From contig MNCI01015696.1 of assembly GCA_015680685.1 (NCBI GenBank), positions 20,938-84,937 on the forward strand: 64,000 bases of DNA, given 5' to 3'. This document shows, one piece after another, positions 45,717 through 55,045 of this stretch. Under the pieces are notes generated by a model, which searched no databases, had not been told where the DNA came from, and saw nothing but the letters and a program-made list of their open reading frames with translations. Made by a program: the position numbers and the translations under genes. Origin of the DNA: Gnetum montanum (taxonomy: Eukaryota > Streptophyta > Gnetopsida > Gnetales > Gnetaceae). Positions within the stretch are counted from its first letter, which is position 1; every line of letters starts with the position of its first letter.

Positions 45717-45790
45717 GATATTGCGTACGCGATATCGTGTACGCGATGTGTCGTACGTGATATCGCGTCCCTCCGAACCTATAAATAGGC
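45717..45790 (+). promoter_or_regulatory. Element E: internal LTR-like promoter with 14-bp repeats upstream of ORF3
   Basis: Four tandem 14-bp units (45717, 45731, 45745, 45759) read 'gatattgcgtacgc', 'gatatcgtgtacgc', 'gatgtgtcgtacgt' and 'gatatcgcgtccct'. A TATA box, CCTATAAATAGG, follows at 45779-45790. The 3' LTR of E has the same 14-bp arrangement ('cgatatcgcatacg' then 'cgatatcgcagcct') before its TATA box. ORF3 starts about 480 bp downstream. Confidence 0.65.
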
Positions 45791-46265
45791 GATCCCCCTA
45801 CAACACTTAGCTTCATTTTGCACACATCACGTGGGGGAATTTTTCAAATTTTTCTCTATGACTTGCGAGTGTGACACCTTTGCTTTTCAACCTTTATCTC
45901 GCTTGCTAGTACTCCGATTTTAATTCTGTCCAAACCTACTTGAACCCGGAGTGTTCAGCTTAGTCATGGGTGAGGGACACCTGCTGAATAGCGCCTAACT
46001 TTTTTGGAATTTATCATCACCCAAAGGACATTATTAAGGGTAATTAGTTGTAAATTAAGAATGAAATGTGCCAAAAAATCATTTAATCCCTTTAGGTACA
46101 CCGGGAAAATAAAATGGAAAACCACCTAAGTAAAATGGACTCATCATTACAATCTTTCGGGAAATATCACACTAAGATAAAATAAATTAATTAATTAAGG
46201 CAAGCAGTAAGGTATACCTTAACTTCAAGACAACCTTAAGAACGCTTGGCCCTGTGTGATTGAAG
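45791..46265 (+). other. Element E: leader of ORF3
   Basis: Non-coding. After the TATA box come 'cacgtgggggaattttt', a T/C-rich stretch, and 'agcttagtcatgggtgaggg', with a donor-like GTGAGG at about 45970. The start codon context is 'tgattgaagatggcc'. Splicing between these points is possible but unproven. Confidence 0.35.
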
Positions 46266-49051
46266 ATGGCCCCGAAACGTGGACAACAGGAAGGTCCTAC
46301 TCAAGGAGGAAGCAAACGACCTAGGAGAGGTGGAAGACAAGATCTTGTTGGACAACATGCAGAACAAGAGAAGCAATCATTCAGTATTCATCAAGAGGAC
46401 CCTCCTACTATACAGTCCATGCAGGCAGAAGGAGGAGCTACTGTAGTGCCTGAACAGGGACAACAGCTCACGTTGCCCCAATATTGTGTTTAGGTCATTA
46501 AATGAAAAGTCCACATTCGCTGTGATGATTGTGGAGTTAAACTTTGAATATTTTGTAGAGTTCACTCCTGAGGCTATTAGGGATCACCTCAAAGGGTCTC
46601 CCTTATGGCCTACCCTCTCTACAAGCTGTGCCTAGTACCTAGGGGAGATGTACCAATTCTGGCACAACAGAGAGCAAGGCACCACTGTCAACATTTGTGG
46701 TGTGTCAGTTGATTTCTCCACATAGGCCATTTCAGAAGTGTTAAACCTTCCAAATATAGGGCCAAAAGTTGCTCAGTTATCCACTCGTTCAGACCTCGAT
46801 GTGCAATGGGATTGGTTGGAAAGGGCTTATGGCAGAGATAATCCATTTGGTGAGTTGACGACGGAAGAGAGGATCTACTTTAAAATTCGAACATATCACC
46901 TCTTCACCACGAAGGGCTTAAAAAGAATATCAACATATGTGGTAAGAGGATGTGCAGTGGTGATGGAAAAGGTTAATGCTAACTTGTCCCATCTATATTT
47001 AATGGAGATCCTTAGGCGGTACGAGGAACGGAAGACAGGGAAGATGGTGTTGCGTTTCCCTTGTCTATTCAAAAAGCTTTGCCAACGTGCTAGTATCAGG
47101 GGGTACACCAATGATGTCCTTCAGAAAGCCCAAAATGCTTCCTATGCTGAACTGTTAAAACCACCAACTGCAAGGAAAATTACTGGTAAGACGCTGGGAC
47201 TAGAAGAAGAACAAGAATAGACGGTTGGACCAACTGCAACTCAACTTGCAGGACCTAGCCAACCTCCAAGCACAGGACCCAGTCAACAACAGGAAGCAGG
47301 GCCTAGCACAGGCCATGATCATCCACCGCCGCAAGACTATAGAATGTTGATGAGTCATCTCAGGGCCTGTTGAGACAATTAGTTGGGAGAGTCATGATGA
47401 TGCAAATCTCTTCCGCGTCATTGATGATGCCATTTAGCCCACTATTTCTTTGGATCACACAAGGGGTGAAGTATCTATTCATATAGGAGGAGGGGGAAGT
47501 GTTTGGTCACAACTGATCTCAGGAAACGCGACATCTTTCCAAGTGAAATTAGAAACTGGTGAAGGGGCCACTGTGGTGGTCATGCAACACCAACATGCCA
47601 TGGGAGCTGCAGAAGTGGTCGTAGACCATATCAAAGAATCATTCAATGTACCTGTTGTACCATCAGTAGATCTCACAGGAGCACAGGATGCTCAAATTTT
47701 GGCCAGAACCTCAATGACTCTTGCGAAACATGAGGATGCACTTGATCGATTACTCCAAAAGGGCAAGTAATGACGTCCCTGTTTGACATCCCTCAGGATG
47801 TTACAGCAATTCAATCAGACCTCATTTCCACAAAGGGGAAGCTGGTCTTAACAGAAGTGAGAGCCGAGCATGCTAAAGCTGAAGTGCAGAAATTACAAGA
47901 GCAGCTCGTGGCCCTACAAGCAGCACAACGGGACCCTCTGCAATTTGTTCTCATAGACAAGCTAGATAATTTTAGAACTGAGTAACTAACCAAGCTAATC
48001 ATGGAGAATAAAAAGGTGGTTGAAGAAAAAGAGAAGGCTGTTTGGGATGCCTCTGCAGCATCGGCGCAAACTCATGTGCATCTCAAAGCACTCAATGTCT
48101 TACAGGAGGAAAATAAGCAGCTCGTTGCTGACAACCTTTGGTTGACCGATGTGGAGAAGCGGAAGAATGTTCTCAAAGAACACTTCCATTAGCTACGAGA
48201 AAAATTCATCCAGGTCAACCAAGACATAAGTCATTTAGCCAGGGAGAATAGAACCCTCTCAATGAAGGAGGTACGCGCAATTCGCCAAAAGACAGCCATT
48301 GAAATAAGCGTGTGGCAAAATGACGCTAAACAGCATGAGAAGCTGAAGGAGCACTTCCGAGATCAGCTGGAAATGTACAAATAGATCCTTAAGAAGAAGA
48401 TCCATATGGCCAAGGCCCACATCAATGCTATCAATGCTCAACACACTAACTAGCGGGACATATTGGACACATATGCCTTTGCCCACCAAGCGAAAGTTAA
48501 GAACTGGGACCTGCAGATTCAAGATCTAATAGAATACATGGAGTTGGAAAACCTGTGGTATGCCAACCTTGCCATGTTAACAGTAGGGTGCCCAAGGATA
48601 GAGCTTGAGCAGCAAGTAGCAACCACCTATGTTAAGTACGAAGCAGAATTTGCTGAACGTAAGAAGTTGTTGGAAAAACTAGAGGTCACAAATTCTAAAC
48701 TTAAGGTGGTGAAAACAAGCTACCAAGGCCCAAAAATGTGTCACAATGGATTTGGCTCAATGGCTTGCAGATTTCCAAGAATACAAAGATAAAGCCAAAG
48801 CCTACGAAGAGGAATGACGGGTATTTGCAGCTTGGTATGTCAAGGTCAATCAAATGTTTCCGCAACTACCCTGTCTGTGGGAAGTGCCAACTCCGTCAAA
48901 CATCGGAACATTAACATGGATGGCACAAGACCCTCGGACTGAAGAGGAGAAGCTCCAAGCCATACTTCAACGCCATCAATTCTCAAAGCCTAGAGCACAA
49001 GATAAAAGAAAAGTACCAATGGAGGAGCCACCGCCACCAGGAACTACATGA
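46266..49051 (+). pseudogene. Element E ORF3 (env-position protein: N-terminal domain plus long coiled coil)
   Basis: ATG at 46266 starts a basic, Gly/Gln/Arg-rich leader ('MAPKRGQQEGPTQGGSKRPR'). After a stop and frameshift the N-terminal domain reads 'FVEFTPEAIRDHLKGSPLWP', 'MYQFWHNREQGTTVNICGVS', 'SEVLNLPNIGPKVAQL', 'GELTTEERIYFKIRTYHLFT', 'LYLMEILRRYEERKTGKMVL' and 'LFKKLCQRASIRGYTNDVL' (to about 47200). A Gln/Pro/Ala-rich linker follows. From 47780 to 48750 there is a long heptad-rich coiled coil ('TEVRAEHAKAEVQKLQEQLV', 'LENLWYANLAML', 'LLEKLEVTNSKLKVV'). No signal peptide or membrane segment is seen. The layout loosely resembles ATHILA ORF1/plant-mobile-type proteins, but I cannot assign a family. 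Stops are few and mostly at Gln codons. Confidence 0.75.
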
Positions 49052-49216
49052 GTTCCTCAAAATTTTGTAGTGTAGCACATTCTTTGTGTTGTGTCTTTGT
49101 TTTGTTTTCATTCCACACTATGGCATAATCCCATTTTCACCATCCAATAATCTCATACCTATCCACTGTGTAATCACTATAACTCAAGGACAAGTTTTCA
49201 TTCAGTTGTGGGGGTA
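49052..49216 (+). other. Element E 3' untranslated region and polypurine-type block
   Basis: Ends 'ttcattcagttgtgggggta' directly before TGATGAG. The same arrangement precedes the 3' LTRs of D and H. Confidence 0.6.
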
Positions 49217-50033
49217 TGATGAGTCACGTTTTGGGCAACCGCAATATCGCAGCCCAACCACGATATCGCATACGCGATATCGCAGCCTGTCTCCTCATCT
49301 ATAAATAAGAGCTAGGCAGAAGAGTTAGGAATTAATAAGTTTTAGAGTTAGTTTTGATTTTAGTTTTCATTTTTCCTCTCAACCCTTTTCCTCTCCATGT
49401 ATGCCTGCAGTGTGCTGAATGTAATTGTACAGCATCATTTATTCAAGTGTGACGTACTTGGACACGCACATGACCAGAAATAAAGATTGAGATTGCTTCA
49501 TCATTGCAGCATGCACTTAGATTAATTATTGAATTAATTGTTATTTACTGCTTTCCTAATTAGTCTCTCTCTCACCCTTAAACTCATGTTAAACGTGGAA
49601 TGAGTATGACTTGATTACGAGCATTTAAGTGTGATTACTTGGTAACCCAATAGCGTACCTAGGATCTACGCTTGGTAATCCCAGTGGTATTCATGCATGA
49701 AGTCCAAGATGTGTACGGATAATCAAGGAATAGATGCTTATCGCACTTAGGCTAGCTAGATTCCTTCTCTCACCCTTTCTCCCTTAGCTTAGTTAATATT
49801 ATTTTAAATTGCCTTAAGGAGTAGCATTAGATTAGAAACCACATCATACACCTCACTCTGGACTAAACCATACGTGAAAAAGCTAATACTAGTCTAGGTG
49901 GGAAGACAACGAACTACGACCTAAGGCTAACTATCTAGATGCCACAACTAGTCCGTCTGCAAAGTTCAACCGGATCGTGCATGTAACGCTCGTATTCGTA
50001 TGGTTGAGTGTAGGGGTATCTCGCCACTCATCA
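49217..50033 (+). repeat. Element E 3' LTR
   Basis: TGATGAGTCACG to TCATCA, 817 bp. U3 has three GATATCGC-type palindromic boxes (49245-49287), TATA (CTATAAATA) near 49300, AATAAA near 49480, and U5 boxes 'cttggtaacccaatagcgta' and 'gcttggtaatcccagtggta' at 49638-49695. Confidence 0.92.
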
Positions 50034-50760
50034 CGCATCCTGCACATGCATCATATCATCTTAGTTATTGATATGTTCTTCAACTCTGCATAGTGAATTC
50101 TAGTCTAATACCATAGTTGAAGTGATAATTTTTGAACTCATTTAAATTATATTTATCACCACCATCAAATCTCAATACTTTTAATTTTGTAAATTTCTCT
50201 ATTTTAGTCCTTATTTTAAAATGCTTAAATTTTTCCAACACTTGTGATTTGAATGTCAAAACATAAAGCAAAATCATTCATAAAAATTACAAAATATCTT
50301 TCATTTCTTATACCTTGTGGTAACAACAGACTCCAAACATTTGAATAGATCAATTCAAGTGATGCTAAAGATTTTATTTCATAGTATCAAGTAAATTGTA
50401 GATAGTGCATCTTCCCAACCTTACACAATTCACAATTCAATTCCTAATTACCATCAAATTTAGGAATTTCATCATAGAACTAATGTATTTTTCTTAATGT
50501 TTTAACATTTACATTTCTAAGTCTTAAATGTCAGTTTCTTAGTAAATGAATAATTACATGCATTCTTTATACTTGGTGATCCAACATTCAAAATACACCA
50601 TTGCATAACACACCATAGGCCAAGACATCACCATCACGATTTATTATGCAATACAGAGTACCATGATTTTTTTTATCAAAACGATTACTTAAACCTTCAT
50701 TTGTTAACTAATAGATTAAAATCAATGTCATGGAAAATTCTTTATTATAACCAACATCTT
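50034..50760 (-). pseudogene. Element F integrase, N-terminal and central part
   Basis: 50277-50080 (minus) reads 'VLEKFKHFKIRTKIEKFTKL', then 'KVLRFDGGDKYNLNEFKNYH' and 'FNYGIRLEFTMQS'. This is the copia integrase core, normally K-x-L-R-T-D-N-G-G-E-Y with G-I-x-H-E. The catalytic Asp of R-x-D-N-G-G is kept in the local pattern RFDGG, and the Glu is missing. Upstream parts to about 50760 are decayed. CGCAT at 50034-50038 is the target duplication of E. Confidence 0.85.
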
Positions 50761-51867
50761 GTAATTTTAGACTAGAAATCATTAAATCCCAACTTTTAGT
50801 AATTTTTATTAAAGATCCATCAATAATTTTTATGTAATGTGGTTTCAAATTATTCTTCACATTCAATAGTAAAGATAAGTTACAAGTGAAATGTTATGAT
50901 GCACAAGAGTTAATATACATGGAATCATCGAAGATATCATTACTCATAGTGAGGGCATTGAAGTTCACAAGGGGAGGTTAAACATTCTCTATAAAGTTAG
51001 TAGATCCAAGCTTAGACTCAAAATGTTTATCCTTCTTTTTACTGAGTTTATTAGTCCTAGTTTCGACATATTTATTCATATACCTTTTTGTCATGACTTT
51101 GACCTTTAGATTATGTGGATTACATAACGATGATTTGTGTCATGACTAGCCTCTTGCTTACAAATATGACAATACTTCATTATCCTTTGTCTTTTCTAGT
51201 CATTATCTGCCTTTCCCAACATTGGCTAAGAAATTGCTTTTGCATTGAGATATATGCATTCATCTCAACTTCTTCTTCCAACACCTTTGCATATAGTTTC
51301 ATCATGGTATTCATTCTTCTGTCATTCTTTATGGCTTTTCTAAACACATCATTTAATAATGATAGTACTTTTATAAATAAAATTTAGTTGTTTCATCTAA
51401 TACCTCAACATTCTATACTTAGAGTCTTACATGCAATACAGAAATCTTTTGTGCAAGCATTATAATGGGTTGTCTTTTTTCAATCTAAAGGAATTCATTT
51501 GATTTTGTAAAGATACTATTTTTACTTACTTTTTACTTCGATCATTTTCTTCAGCTTCTTCCACATCTTATAGGAAAAATCATATTTTTCAACCAATTGC
51601 ACAAACTCTCCAAACAAGCTCAATTTTATCAAAATTTGTACCATCTTGTTATTTTCATCAATTATAGCAATTTCAACTAATGTTTTCTCTAGGTCATTTC
51701 CTCAAATTAGAAAACTCATTTGAAGCTTCCATATATTACAATTTGATGCATTCAAAATTTGGCTTTCAAGGAATGGAACACAGGTTCTTCCCTTTATCAT
51801 GGTTGTATAAAAAGTGTGTTGCCAATTCTTTATAGTCATTCTTGAATTTGCAAAAGTTACTCATCAA
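50761..51867 (-). pseudogene. Element F gag and pre-integrase region
   Basis: The minus strand around 51170-51125 reads 'CHICKQEASHDTNH', a degraded copia zinc knuckle (normally CX2CX4HX4C). Upstream, 51860-51400 holds decayed gag helices, and 51100-50780 the segment before integrase. Stops and frameshifts are dense. The plus-strand open frame at 51115-51387 is a shadow. Confidence 0.6.
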
Positions 51868-51882
51868 CCTTCTTTGATACCT
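51868..51882 (-). promoter_or_regulatory. Element F primer binding site (tRNA-iMet type)
   Basis: The minus strand reads AGGTATCAAAGAAGG, close to TGGTATCAGAGCAGG, directly after the LTR end TTTACA. Confidence 0.7.
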
Positions 51883-52213
51883 TGTAAAGTTTAGGATCTT
51901 CAATGAGCAATCTTATATCTAAACAAGATAAGAAAAATATGAGGCACACATCATATCCATCATGAGAAAACTATTTAAGATACATGAAATGACACATTCG
52001 AGTATCAAACCATTGCAATTAAATTAAATAGCTATTAATAGAACTTAATTAACTCTTGACTAATAGAAACAACTAATATGTTTTATCATAACATCATGAT
52101 AGTGGTACTGAGAAGGCACAATGATGGTGTAATCATAAAATCATGGTAATAAACAAGAATAATGACAAAGCTAAATAGATATAATAGAATGTAATGTTTG
52201 AATATCCTTAACA
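51883..52213 (-). repeat. Element F 5' LTR
   Basis: On the plus strand it runs TGTAAAG...TTAACA (331 bp); on the minus strand it starts TGTTAAGGATATTC. It sits directly against the primer site and matches 19880-20123 at its U3 end. Confidence 0.75.
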
Positions 52214-52320
52214 AAAATAAGATTGACTACATGAGCTCTCTTTCACCATTCACATTTTGATTCTTGTTTATTTCCAATTTCTTGATTCTTGTTTATTCAC
52301 AATTTCTTAAAATCATGTTT

Positions 52321-52364
52321 ATTCTTCTTCTTCTTCTCCTTCTTCTTCTTCTTCTTCTTCTTGT
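52321..52364. repeat. TTC trinucleotide microsatellite
   Basis: 'ttcttcttcttctccttctt' and following TTC units, with one interruption. It abuts the LINE fragment. Confidence 0.95.
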
Positions 52365-52600
52365 ATCTTTTTTAGTCTTCCTTTTAATGGCTTTCTTAGA
52401 ATAGTGATGCACCAATCTTTTTTAATAGGCTCAATGTCTAATCTTATTTATAGATGCCCAAACCATCTAAGACATAGCTTATCTACAATATAATTCACTC
52501 CAAGTCTTTCTCTAACATTTATATTATGCAATTTATCTCTTCTTGTAACATTCATCATCCATCATAGAGCAATATAGCCTAAAGGATGTTAGGATAGCAA
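52345..52600 (-). pseudogene. LINE reverse transcriptase C-terminal fragment
   Basis: The minus strand reads 'NVTRRDKLHNINVRERLGVN', then 'YIVDKLCLRWFGHL', a stop, 'IRLDIEPIKKD' and 'KPLKGRLKKIQEEE'. This matches the C-terminal segment of plant non-LTR RTs: R-x-D-x-I-x-N-x-x-I-R-E-R-L-G-V, L-R-W-F-G-H, R-G-R-P-K-K. Only this end is recognisable; upstream sequence (to about 52700) fades out. Confidence 0.8.
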
Positions 52601-54141
52601 CAACACCTCTTCCTTCTATATCAAGTTTCAATTGAAGAATGAAAGCCCTAATGGATGCCTCTTGCCTACTATAGAATTTTCTAAATCATACCTATACTAC
52701 ATTTATTAATTATCTATAAAATATCCCATAAATAACTAATTGAGATGCTACAAACCCCGAAGGATTTGGATTTGACTTTGATTTGCTAACTCAAAATGAA
52801 GTGGTAAAATAGATAAAAATTATAAATTAAGAGCATATATATAGTAAAGCAATATAGCACAATAAAATTTCGGATCACTTGCATACATAATGAAATAAAA
52901 TTTAAATAGAGAAAAATAGAGATGTGTGTAGCCACAAAATGTAGATGTTGAAAAATTCCACTAATTACATCATAAAATAGTACACAAAATAATAATCCCA
53001 ATGACACTTGTTTTACCTCAATTGTATATCTAGAATTAGAGATATTCAAGTTTACGGTTTAGCAAATTAATTAATAAAATTTAAAATAATGATCAAATAA
53101 AATATTAATATATAATAAATAATATTAAATTTTTTGAAACATATACATGCGCTGAAATGAAAAATGTCACTTGCAATCTCACAATCCAAATGGCAATAAC
53201 AACAATTACGTATCTATCATACTTTATTATTTATTTACAAAAATAGGTACATAGCTCAAGTAACTCAAAAGTATACAAGGATTTTATTTTACAAAAATGC
53301 AAAATATATGGAAATTATTTTTCCAGTTTAGATGGTCCATCTTGTACAGAATTGTTCTACCTTTCATCCCATGTCCTCTTCTCATGTTTCCATGGCTACT
53401 CTGGGCTCTCTACATCGAAATGCAGGAGGAGTCAAAGCCTCTTAAATAAGAAAGGTTATTATATTTTCCTCTTCACGGAGCATAAAGGTTTTGAGCCAAA
53501 AGTCTTAGGTTATGAGCTAGGTAAAAGTTTTTAATAAAATATTCAAAAATGTTTTGAAGTCAAGAAATGTCACAAATTTTCCAACTATCCAAAACAAATC
53601 CAAAAATATAAAATAAATTTAGAAATCCAAAGAATGTATATTTTATCTAGCCATCTCCAAAGGCTAGGTCTTGGTTATCCTCACTGCCAACAGGAATCCT
53701 CAAGTCTTGGAATAACCTCACTGCTATCATTGAATTATCCTTTAAATTATTTTAATGTCCAAAACTATCACAAATTTGTCTAACAAAAATCCAAAGGAAA
53801 TATATTTTAACCAGACATCTGTGAAGGCTAGGTCTTGGTTATCCTCACTACCAAAGGGACTCATCAACAGTTCTTGGAATAACCTCACTATTATCATTGA
53901 ATTATGGTTGTGACACCAAACAAGTCACTCACAGCTGGGACTTAGCAATAGTCTTACTACCAACATCCTCAACAGCCAAGGCACATGTATCATCAAAAGG
54001 ATAGGTCTTGACTATGCCTCACTGTAACTCCACTAAACCCAACTGCTTCGTGTCATGGTCTTGGCTAAATCCACAGCCTCATGAGAACTTATGAATGAAA
54101 ATATAAAGTAGGAAATCTATCCAACCATCCTTGTTGGGGTG
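52601..54141. other. AT-rich region with tandem duplications, no recognisable gene
   Basis: Nothing is recognisable at 52700-53330. Imperfect units at about 53640-53740 and 53800-53910 share 'aaggctaggtcttggttatc', then 'ctcact' and 'cttggaataacctcact'. A third, weaker relative lies at 53998-54080 ('ggtcttgactatgcctcact', 'ggtcttggctaaatccacag'). The open frame at 53352-53534 has no homologue that I know. Element H begins at 54142. Confidence 0.5.
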
Positions 54142-54901
54142 TGATGGGCCACGATATCGTGGTGTGCCACCAAATCTATAAATAAGAGGCGGCTCTCCCT
54201 TGTTTCTAAGTTTTAGGCCTAAACCGTAGTGAAACTCTGGCAGTTTTTCCTCTCCAGAGATAGAATAATTTCCATGTGCTTGCAATAGAAGCTCCAAAGT
54301 GAACAAATCTTTATTCAAGCAAATATTGTACCTGAACACAAGTTTGTGTACGGAAATAAAGATGAACTTCTTGGATAAACCTTGCAGTGCATGGAATAGG
54401 CTAAATAAAATTTTAATTATTCTTATTTATTTTTTATTATTTAAATTCTTTATTAGTTCATTAAATCTCTCTCAACCCTTCTCTCCTAGTTAAGTGCATT
54501 CAGTACGACCACTTTGAGCACATGCATTACGCTTGGTGATCCTCGCAATGACTAGCATTTGGTAACCAAGGTTGCATTCATTCAGGGTGTGAATGGTAAG
54601 TGGGAATGGATACTGATGCTAGGTTAATTAATACTTAGCTAGTTAAAGTTAGTTAATTAGTCTCTTCACTCTTCACCTCGTCAGCATAGGAGATAAAACA
54701 GAAAAGATATAAAAATCACATACCTCAGACTTACTTAACCATACAATCGTGACAAATACAAGTAAGTCTGTGAAGACAATGAACAATTAACCTTAAGTGT
54801 TCCATAAGGCATGTAGGCACTTAGTCTGTGGAGTTCGATTGGATCACGTGTGTAACACTCGTATTCGTACGGTTGAGTGTAGGGTACCTCGCCACTCATC
54901 A
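54142..54901 (+). repeat. Element H 5' LTR
   Basis: TGATGGGCC to TCATCA (760 bp). One 'cacgatatcgtgg' box remains in U3 (three in the 3' copy); TATA (CTATAAATAAGAGG) near 54176; AATAAA near 54354; U5 box 'gcttggtgatcctcgcaatg' at 54531, followed by 'ttggtaaccaag'. Confidence 0.88.
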
Positions 54902-54902
54902 T

Positions 54903-54920
54903 TGGCACCGTTGCCAGGGA
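54903..54920 (+). promoter_or_regulatory. Element H primer binding site (tRNA-Asp type)
   Basis: 'TGGCACCGTTGCCAGGGA', only two G-to-A changes from TGGCGCCGTTGCCGGGGA: the best preserved site in the window. Confidence 0.9.
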
Positions 54921-55045
54921 CTAAGTGTTTGTGTGCTAAGTAGAACATAGGAAATTATCCACATCATTGGGAGCTTAAACAAACCCTTAGGGTTAATCAT
55001 ATGAAAAACTATATAATGGTTAATCAGCACACCAAATAAGAAACA

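Larger units (their letters stand above)
41638..50033 (+). mobile_element. Element E: non-autonomous Athila-like LTR element with gag and ORF3, no pol
   Basis: LTRs at 41638-42201 (with assembly gap) and 49217-50033 are nearly identical where both are present, and a perfect CGCAT duplication flanks them. The interior has a tRNA-Asp-type primer site, gag (to 44332), the conserved spacer (44333-45640), an internal promoter module and ORF3. Protease, RT, RNase H and integrase are absent: the end of gag passes straight into spacer. The insertion lies within integrase of F. LTR similarity and fewer stops suggest it is younger than D. Confidence 0.92.
19880..52213 (-). mobile_element. Element F: Ty1/copia LTR retrotransposon, split by three insertions
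   Basis: Minus-strand order: 5' LTR (52213-51883), tRNA-iMet-type primer site (51882-51868), gag with zinc knuckle, integrase (50760-50034), element E, rest of integrase, RT with YVDD (40412-40401), element D, RNase H (21503-21364), a solo LTR, end of RNase H (20275-20160), 3' LTR (20123-19880). Integrase before RT is the copia order. Subtracting the three insertions leaves about 4.5 kb, the usual size of a copia element. All parts carry stops. No clean target duplication is visible. Confidence 0.88.
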
